From positions 33,460 to 54,450 of IMG/VR virus record IMGVR_UViG_3300010233_000020: a DNA stretch of 20,991 nucleotides, one strand, 5' to 3'. Position 1 is the first letter of the stretch, and each line of letters starts with the position of its first letter. Positions 13,853 to 18,768 of this stretch are shown here, in pieces. A program made the position numbers and the translations under genes. Below the pieces are notes generated by a model that worked only from the letters and a program-made list of their open reading frames with translations, did not search any database and had not been told where the DNA came from. Source of the stretch: a virus.

Positions 13853-14259
13853 ACGTCATCACTCAGGAAGTCGATCAACGGGAAAGACTCGATCCGCTCA
13901 CGCTTGCAATCCTCAAAGCAGCAATCGAACAGAATCCCTCTGATACGCTTTCTTACCTCATCGCTGCTGACTTGCTTGAGGAAGAGGGAAATTACAAACT
14001 AGCTGTTGCTTATCGCTACTGCGGACAGAACAAACAATATCCGATCCATCACGACGACATTTTCAAGGATGAGGGAGGCAGTAATAATAGATGGGGATGG
14101 TTGAGAAATCAAAAGGTGTGCAGTTCTCCTAATTCAATGCTCATACATGAAACACTCAATGATTGGTTTGATGATAGAAGCAAAAAAGGATGGGTGCGTC
14201 ACTCCTTCTCCGAAATCATGTCTGCTCTCGCTGACGCTATTGAGGAGAACGGACTGTGA
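13849..14259 (+). CDS. repeat-companion-like protein (paralogue of next gene)
   Basis: A 136-residue protein. The N-terminal helical domain (ILKAAIEQNPSDTLSYLIAA, then DLLEEEGNYKLAVAYRYC) has the shape 'A-I-x-x-N-P-x-D-x-x-x-x-L-I-A-A-D-x-L-E-E-x-G', which resembles small domains common in planctomycetes and their phages. The C-terminus (HSFSEIMSALADAIEEN) is helical. Its N-terminal segment, 'DLLEEE-N-Y' and C-terminal ALADxxEExG ending recur in the next gene, so this is a tandem duplication that has diverged. No enzyme motif is visible. The next start is in a GTGA overlap. Confidence 0.7.
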   Translation: MNVITQEVDQRERLDPLTLAILKAAIEQNPSDTLSYLIAADLLEEEGNYKLAVAYRYCGQNKQYPIHHDDIFKDEGGSNNRWGWLRNQKVCSSPNSMLIHETLNDWFDDRSKKGWVRHSFSEIMSALADAIEENGL

Positions 14260-14621
14260 CCACTTCGCAACAACTCATCGACACACTCGCAAAAGACCCT
14301 ACTCAATTCGATCTGTTCCTTGTCATCGCGGATTTGCTGGAGGAAGAGGATAACTACAGATTGAGTATTGCCTATCGCTGGTGTGGGGAGAATCAAAAAC
14401 GACCAGATTGGAGAGAATTTGACAGTTTATGGAAATGGTATTGTACTCCATTTCACAAATACCCAGACGCAAAAAAAACAGATCATGCTCGACTGCCAAA
14501 AATACTAGAGGAGAATGATTTTTCTTTGTGGGCTCCCTTATTCCGTCATTCCTCCTTTCAAAAAGCAATGCAAGCACTTGCTGACAACCTGGAACTAGCA
14601 GGGATTCACTATGACCATTGA
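14256..14621 (+). CDS. repeat-companion-like protein (paralogue of previous gene)
   Basis: A 121-residue protein starting at GTG 14256. It carries QLIDTLAKDPTQFDLFLVIA then DLLEEEDNYRLSIAYRWCG, which aligns with residues about 20-60 of the previous protein, and a matching C-terminal helix (QKAMQALADNLELAGIH). The middle differs (Trp- and Lys-rich here). Its last 11 bases overlap the original primase start at 14611; in the intact ancestor this would have coupled it to the primase gene, but a cassette now separates them. Confidence 0.7.
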   Translation: MTTSQQLIDTLAKDPTQFDLFLVIADLLEEEDNYRLSIAYRWCGENQKRPDWREFDSLWKWYCTPFHKYPDAKKTDHARLPKILEENDFSLWAPLFRHSSFQKAMQALADNLELAGIHYDH

Positions 14622-14715
14622 AGAAATCCTAGATGAATACAACATCTCCACTGCTCCTGAAGGACATCAATTCACAGAAGATGTTCCCAGCTTTTGCCCG
14701 ATACAATCCTTTTAA
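14611..14715 (+). pseudogene. displaced 5' fragment of the primase gene
   Basis: ATG 14611 opens a 34-residue frame whose first 20 codons (MTIEEILDEYNISTAPEGHQ) match the start of the intact primase at 15295 (MTIQEILDEYNI, then a similar Gly/His stretch). From codon 21 on, the sequence is the 3' end of the minus-strand HNH gene, and the frame stops at 14715. Over the first 13 codons the two DNA copies differ at 9 of 39 bases, 7 of them silent, so they are homologous but not a recent duplicate. Confidence 0.75.
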
Positions 14716-15208
14716 CAGTTCCGCGAGAAATACCGAATTTTTGAGAACACATTGTATAAAAAGCTCCTACATATTTAGCAGTTCCTCCAGATTTGAAATT
14801 TGCTCGCATCCATAAAACATCTTCAGATTTCAATAGTACCATACCGTTTCGTGTTCCTCTATTACTAACACCATGATCGACGCGATCTTTCATATTTTCT
14901 TCTCGCGTTCCCCACGCTAGGTTTTCTAAATTGTTGTTTCCCGGGTTCCCGTCGAGATGTCTGCACTCCATTCCTTCAGGGCATGGACCAACAAAAGCCA
15001 TGAGAATGAGACGGTGAAGCATGATACTTTTGTTATTCTTCTTGCTCCCAATATTAATCGAAATATGCCCAGATTTTAGGTGTCTACCATGTAATTCCTT
15101 CCATCCCTTACTGGTCCACTTGTAATACGAACCATTATCACCGACGCAACGATCAGGACGATTGATGCAGTACAGTCTTTTGTAGCGGATACTAGAATTC
15201 TCAGACAT
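14672..15208 (-). CDS. HNH homing endonuclease with C-terminal DNA-binding repeat
   Basis: A 178-residue protein, the only clear minus-strand gene here, with GGGAG before its ATG. The N-terminal part (YYKWTSKGWKELHGRHLKSG) is a NUMOD4-like module. The HNH core is LHRLILMAFVG...MECRHLDGNPGNNNLENLAW at about residues 64-98 ('L-H-R', 'C-R-H-L-D-G-x-x-x-N-N', 'N-L-x-x-x-x-W'). The C-terminal part (LLKSEDVLWMRANFKSGG; then KFGISRGTVKRIVSGKSW) is a helix-turn-helix binding repeat typical of phage HNH homing enzymes. It should nick or cut an uninterrupted primase gene. Confidence 0.85.
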   Translation of the reverse strand: MSENSSIRYKRLYCINRPDRCVGDNGSYYKWTSKGWKELHGRHLKSGHISINIGSKKNNKSIMLHRLILMAFVGPCPEGMECRHLDGNPGNNNLENLAWGTREENMKDRVDHGVSNRGTRNGMVLLKSEDVLWMRANFKSGGTAKYVGAFYTMCSQKFGISRGTVKRIVSGKSWEHLL

Positions 15209-15231
15209 GGCCTTCGCTCCCTAAAGCGGGG

Positions 15232-15273
15232 TTGTGAGGAATGGGATGAGGTGCTATAACACCCTCCCATTCC
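15232..15273 (+). promoter_or_regulatory. inverted repeat and possible promoter in front of the primase
   Basis: GGAATGGGA at 15238-15246 pairs with TCCCATTCC at 15265-15273, and inside it GGTG with CACC (15250-15253 and 15260-15263) around CTATAA. The same DNA offers TTGTGA (15232-15237), 17 bases, TATAAC (15255-15260), a candidate promoter for the primase. It could instead be a shared terminator or operator. Both strands can form the hairpin, so it may also affect the HNH gene. Confidence 0.5.
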
Positions 15274-15294
15274 GATTATTCTACAGGAACCACA

Positions 15295-16179
15295 ATGACA
15301 ATTCAAGAAATTTTAGACGAGTATAATATCCCTTACTTGGTTCAAGGTGAACATCACCATGCAACAGAGGGGTTCTTTCAGGTAGACTGTCCCTTCTGTT
15401 CCCCTGATACAAATGGATGGCGTCTTGGGTTATCCCGTAGTGGACTTGCTGCGAATTGCTGGAACTGTGGTCAGAAATCAGTTTTCGATGCTCTACAGGA
15501 GCTAACAGGACTTCCAGCGAACGAGGTCTACAAGCTCAAGAGCGGGATCGAATTCCAGCAAACGAAGCACAAAGTAAAAGCTATCGGGAAACTGCAACTC
15601 CCGAAAGGACTCGGAGCAATGCAGAAATGTCACAGGAAGTATCTGCGGAGCAGGGGGTTCGATCCTGACAAGCTCGAAAAGCTATGGGGGATTCAGGGGA
15701 TCGGACTTGCAGCAAAATATAGCTGGAGACTGTTCATTCCCGTTTTCTATCGGGGAGCAATGGTTAGCTGGACAACGAGAAGCATCAGCGACGAATGCGA
15801 GACTCGCTATGTCAATGCACCTCCTGAATGCGAGACAATCTCCCTGAAGGATTGCATCTTCGGAGAGGATTATTTGCGTCACTCCATCGCAATTTTCGAG
15901 GGACCAACAGACGTATTCAATGTGGGTCCGGGTTCCTCCTGCACTTTCGGAGTCAACGTCACATCCTCTCAGCTAAACAAAATCATCTCCTATCCCACCC
16001 GGATTGTCTGCTTTGACTCGGAAAAACAAGCTCAGAAACGAGCAAGATATCTCTGCGATCAGATTGAGAGTTTCCCCGGAAAGACGATCAACGTAGTCAA
16101 TGAATACAAGGGGAAAGACCCTGGAAGCTGGACGGAGGATAGTGTACAGGATTTCCGCAAGAGATTCCTTGATGATTGA
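15295..16179 (+). CDS. DnaG-type primase (zinc-ribbon plus TOPRIM)
   Basis: A 294-residue primase. Residues 32-58 hold the N-terminal zinc ribbon (C32-x2-C35 and C55-x2-C58: DCPFC and NCWNCGQKS), which reads the template. The TOPRIM part has FEGPTDVFNV (E202, D206) and, further on, CFDSEKQAQ (D241). It makes RNA primers for phage DNA replication. It is shorter than bacterial DnaG and lacks the helicase-binding C-terminus. The start is ATG 15295, with CAGGA upstream. Its N-terminus repeats codons 1-20 of the fragment at 14611, so this is the working copy after cassette insertion. Confidence 0.85.
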   Translation: MTIQEILDEYNIPYLVQGEHHHATEGFFQVDCPFCSPDTNGWRLGLSRSGLAANCWNCGQKSVFDALQELTGLPANEVYKLKSGIEFQQTKHKVKAIGKLQLPKGLGAMQKCHRKYLRSRGFDPDKLEKLWGIQGIGLAAKYSWRLFIPVFYRGAMVSWTTRSISDECETRYVNAPPECETISLKDCIFGEDYLRHSIAIFEGPTDVFNVGPGSSCTFGVNVTSSQLNKIISYPTRIVCFDSEKQAQKRARYLCDQIESFPGKTINVVNEYKGKDPGSWTEDSVQDFRKRFLDD

Positions 16180-16186
16180 ATAAAAC

Positions 16187-16209
16187 ACAGCGACTATACT
16201 TGCTTTGTA
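16187..16209 (+). promoter_or_regulatory. weaker copy of the shared promoter motif (site D)
   Basis: ACAGCGAC, TATACT (16195-16200), then TGCTTTGTA matches sites A-C with three differences. No good -35 is visible at the usual distance. It lies just after the primase stop and ahead of the gene at 16319, where a new transcription unit would be reasonable. Confidence 0.5.
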
Positions 16210-16318
16210 CTGCAAACTACTCTACACTTACTCACAGTGATGGTGTTATAAATGACATCCATTGAAAACCACACTGTAGGACGCAACAACGGGAGGATTA
16301 AAGTAGGAGGTGCAGCAC

Positions 16319-16555
16319 ATGAGCAATGCAACACTGACAGCAGAGCGGACGGAAGTGATGATTCCCTGGGTCATCGCTATGGAAGTCGCATTTCTGGATG
16401 AGACGATGGAAGAGGAAGAGTATCGTCATCACGTCAAGAACATCGTCCGTCGCCACACAAGACCAATGCGGAATGACTTGAACGTTCCCGGTCCCTATCG
16501 GATGTATGACTCATACATCCAAAGCATCATGAGTGAGGTTCTGGAAGAGAGTTGA
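16319..16555 (+). CDS. hypothetical protein
   Basis: A 78-residue protein with an excellent ribosome-binding site (AGGAGGT ending eight bases before ATG 16319). It is acidic and helical at first (VIAMEVAFLDETMEEEEYRH), then basic (VKNIVRRHTRPMRNDLNV), with no known motif. The strong ribosome-binding site suggests high expression. It is followed by a terminator-like hairpin, so it may be its own unit, started from site D. Confidence 0.7.
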   Translation: MSNATLTAERTEVMIPWVIAMEVAFLDETMEEEEYRHHVKNIVRRHTRPMRNDLNVPGPYRMYDSYIQSIMSEVLEES

Positions 16556-16574
16556 TAGGTTAATCGGGAATGCT

Positions 16575-16619
16575 AAAGGGGGAGAGTGAATTCGTAAGGG
16601 TTCGTTCCCCTTTTCGTTT
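16575..16619 (+). terminator. terminator-like hairpin
   Basis: AAAGGGGGA at 16575-16583 pairs with TTCCCCTTT at 16605-16613 (one G-U) around a 21-base loop, followed by TTTTCGTTTA. The large loop weakens the call. A TATAAT at 16619-16624 just after it is a possible -10 for the gene at 16662, with no clear -35. Confidence 0.5.
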
Positions 16620-16661
16620 ATAATCCCATAGGGAAAATTTACACTCTCAAGGGGAACGACG

Positions 16662-17174
16662 ATGGGTAGCATGGCAGATAAGATCATCGAAAAGAACAAA
16701 CAGCGACAGGCTGCACTCGCGGGGAAAACAGCAACAGTCACTCCTGCAAAAGCTCCTGTCAAGATCGGAACAGCAGAGGAAGCGAAAAAGGAAGTGGAGA
16801 AGAAAGCACTCCACAAGTGCGGACACGAAATACCAATCAAATCCCTGATGAATCAGGACTGTTCCTCCTGTGGATACAAGAAACGACAGGAGAAGCGACA
16901 GAAGAAAAGCGATGCGAAGCGGGAAGCAACCGCACTCATCAATACTCGTCTACCCAACGGAAGCAAATGGGAGATTGAACCCTATGATGCTCTCCGTGTC
17001 ACATGGACGGGGAAGCTCATCATTCCGCAAGGGGAAGGAAAGGACAATCTCGTATTCGAGGGGAAGTTTGGTGCTGTCTTCGGACTGCTGAAGATGCTAG
17101 ATCATCAGTATCGAGTGTGGTTGGAGCAACAGAAGATCAAGGAAAATTCTGTAGCAAAAACGGAGGGAACATGA
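16662..17174 (+). CDS. basic zinc-ribbon-like hypothetical protein
   Basis: A 170-residue, strongly basic protein. The N-terminus is Lys/Ala-rich and disordered (residues 1-50). C53, C67 and C70 (HKCGHE and CSSCG) suggest a zinc site, followed by a very basic helix (KKRQEKRQKKSDAKREAT). The C-terminal half looks like a folded alpha/beta domain (WEIEPYDALRVTWTGKLIIP; then LVFEGKFGAVFGLLKMLD). Binding to single-stranded or structured nucleic acid would fit its place among replication genes but is inference. AAGGGGAA lies before ATG 16662. Confidence 0.65.
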   Translation: MGSMADKIIEKNKQRQAALAGKTATVTPAKAPVKIGTAEEAKKEVEKKALHKCGHEIPIKSLMNQDCSSCGYKKRQEKRQKKSDAKREATALINTRLPNGSKWEIEPYDALRVTWTGKLIIPQGEGKDNLVFEGKFGAVFGLLKMLDHQYRVWLEQQKIKENSVAKTEGT

Positions 17175-17325
17175 TACTATAATAAGTTCGGGGGCCGGAG
17201 CGACTAGCTATCGCTTCCTGCTTGAACTACAGGTTCTTTACACCATGATCCGATCCGTCTGAAGGGTTTTCCCTCAGTTTTCCTTTCAGACGGTGACGAT
17301 CAGTCAAAACGAGGGTTGTTGGATC
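17175..17325 (+). promoter_or_regulatory. structured leader with -10 element and hairpins
   Basis: A TATAAT at 17178-17183 (no clear -35) opens a 140-bp stretch without a normal gene. It has a bulged hairpin GGAGCGA/TCGCTTCC (about 17197-17218), a five-codon ORF (ATG 17244 to TGA 17261: MIRSV), and a strong hairpin, CCGTCTGAAGG (17255-17265) with CCTTTCAGACGG (17282-17293), that overlaps the stop of that ORF. It may be a regulated leader for the gene at 17326 or a small RNA. Confidence 0.45.
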
Positions 17326-17787
17326 ATGTCTACTCATTCCTCCCATCACTACGAATTAGACTATCTACGAGAAGTGGACAGGGATTCTCTACGGGAAACG
17401 CTTATCCGATCCCTTCAATACTGTCATGGATTGGATAACTGGTGTGGCGGAATCCTATATCACTTCATCAAATACACAACAGAAATAACGACAACAAGGA
17501 TAGATAACAAGGACGGATGGTTTCATATTGATCTGGTACATTTCATGAGGAAAAGAGCGAATAAGCTACCTGACTCGGATTACTTCGATCATGTCAAAGC
17601 ACTCGTCAAATATCAACTTGTAGAATCTCTGACCTGCGGGAATCCTCCCAAAATCTTCTATCGAGTCAATCATCAGAGATTGGTGGAAATGCTCCTACTC
17701 GACCGTCCCATCAAAAAATATCGAGACAGGATCAAGGAATTGACGAATGAAATGGAATCAGAATGGGAGACATCCAATGCTCAGTGA
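17326..17787 (+). CDS. hypothetical protein, probable winged-helix module
   Basis: A 153-residue protein. I chose ATG 17326 over the in-frame GTG 17293, which lies in the hairpin and has no ribosome-binding site. Helices and a strand-turn (DSLRETLIRSLQYCHGLDNW; DSDYFDHVKALVKYQLVESL; then PPKIFYRVNHQRLVEMLL) suggest a winged helix, as in replication initiators. It overlaps the next gene by 11 bases and ends in acidic residues. The role in replication is inferred from position. Confidence 0.6.
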   Translation: MSTHSSHHYELDYLREVDRDSLRETLIRSLQYCHGLDNWCGGILYHFIKYTTEITTTRIDNKDGWFHIDLVHFMRKRANKLPDSDYFDHVKALVKYQLVESLTCGNPPKIFYRVNHQRLVEMLLLDRPIKKYRDRIKELTNEMESEWETSNAQ

Positions 17788-18742
17788 GGAAACGTATGAC
17801 AAGAAAATCAGTACCATTCTGATGCACTCCGGTTCTGCTTTCGTTCAAACGCGGTTGAGTCACATTCGTTTCCTTCAAGGCAATTGCAATGCGGCTACCG
17901 TACTGTCCTACATCCTCAACCTACTACGAATGAAGGACGAAAACCCAAAAGACCGCAAACTGCTGATGAGAAAAAACTTGTGGTTTCGCTGTCCAGCAAA
18001 GGACATTCAGAGACATCTAGGAATGAAGGAAGACAAACAGAGAGGGGCTGTTGACGTGCTGATGAAGAATGGAATCATCAAGGTTAGTAGACGTATTGGA
18101 AACGTACTCTGGATCAGAGTGAGCGGAACGAGATTGACAGCAATGGATAAATGGGACAGGGACGAACAGGATTCAGAAACGGGAAAAAGCAGAAACGGGG
18201 AAATCCAGGAACAGGAAAATCCCGGAACAGGAAACGGGGAAATCCCTGAACTAGAAGTCAGAAAATCCCGTATCCCTTCTTCTAAGAATCATTCTGAAGA
18301 ATCTGCTAACAATCGTCACTCGTTTTCGAGTGACTGTGCGAATGGGACTTTTTCCAATGAAAAAGAAACTTCAACTCCTCAGATGGAATTAGCTAACCAA
18401 CTTCAGAATATTCTTATCAAATACCTCAAAGCTAGGTCTACTACATCAATTAAGGGATGGAGTAGACACTTTCTCAAACTTCTGAAAGACTATCCTTTCA
18501 AGAGAATTAAGAAAGTCCTCAAGTGGTTCGGAGAGAAAGAACATTTCAAATGGAGATGGACTCCTCATCTCAATACAGCGAAGAAGTTTCAAGAACGGTT
18601 TGAAGACATGGAAAGAGCTATCGTCAGATGGAATGAGGAGCAGGGGATCGAAGAAGCTCCATCGGACATTCCCGATTGGGCCAAGAACCCAGATGGAACA
18701 GTCAAGACTCTAGGTAATGGAACACCTGTTTACATGCCATAA
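17777..18742 (+). CDS. probable replication initiator / helicase loader
   Basis: A 321-residue protein just upstream of the replicative helicase. Residues about 60-117 look like a winged helix (AKDIQRHLGMKEDKQRGAVD, then VLMKNGIIKVSRRIGNVLWI). Residues about 125-205 are a polar, repetitive linker. Residues 213-290 form a basic helical domain (SIKGWSRHFLKLLKDYPFKR). The layout, a DNA-binding N-terminus, a flexible linker and a C-terminal domain next to the helicase gene, is that of phage initiators and loaders such as lambda O, without detectable sequence identity. The linker DNA holds iteron-like repeats. Confidence 0.6.
   Translation: MLSEETYDKKISTILMHSGSAFVQTRLSHIRFLQGNCNAATVLSYILNLLRMKDENPKDRKLLMRKNLWFRCPAKDIQRHLGMKEDKQRGAVDVLMKNGIIKVSRRIGNVLWIRVSGTRLTAMDKWDRDEQDSETGKSRNGEIQEQENPGTGNGEIPELEVRKSRIPSSKNHSEESANNRHSFSSDCANGTFSNEKETSTPQMELANQLQNILIKYLKARSTTSIKGWSRHFLKLLKDYPFKRIKKVLKWFGEKEHFKWRWTPHLNTAKKFQERFEDMERAIVRWNEEQGIEEAPSDIPDWAKNPDGTVKTLGNGTPVYMP
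18176..18254. repeat. iteron-like repeats, candidate replication origin
   Basis: Inside the linker of the initiator gene: GAAACGGGAAAAAGC at 18176, GAAACGGGGAAATCC at 18192 and again at 18231 (39 bp apart), with AGGAACAG and GGAACAG between them. Lambda-type origins lie in the same place in their initiator gene. Codon repetition (the protein reads NGEIQEQE and NGEIPELE) could also explain them. Confidence 0.45.
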
Positions 18743-18768
18743 TCCCGTTTTCAAATGGAACTCCTCAA

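Larger units (their letters stand above)
14671..15294. mobile_element. HNH endonuclease cassette inserted in the primase 5' end
   Basis: About 620 bp between codon 20 of the primase fragment and the ATG of the intact primase. It holds a minus-strand HNH gene (14672-15208) and an 86-bp segment with a strong inverted repeat and a possible promoter. The left limit is sharp (HNH stop at 14672-14674); the right limit is at or soon after the new primase start, because the first codons of the intact gene are probably part of the imported DNA. Confidence 0.65.

Noticed and set aside
16252-16401. Small ORF starting at ATG 16252
   Set aside because: Most of it overlaps the gene at 16319 in another frame, and it has no ribosome-binding site; the gene at 16319 has AGGAGGT.
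17293-17325. GTG 17293 as start of the gene at 17326
   Set aside because: It lies at the base of a strong hairpin and has no ribosome-binding site.
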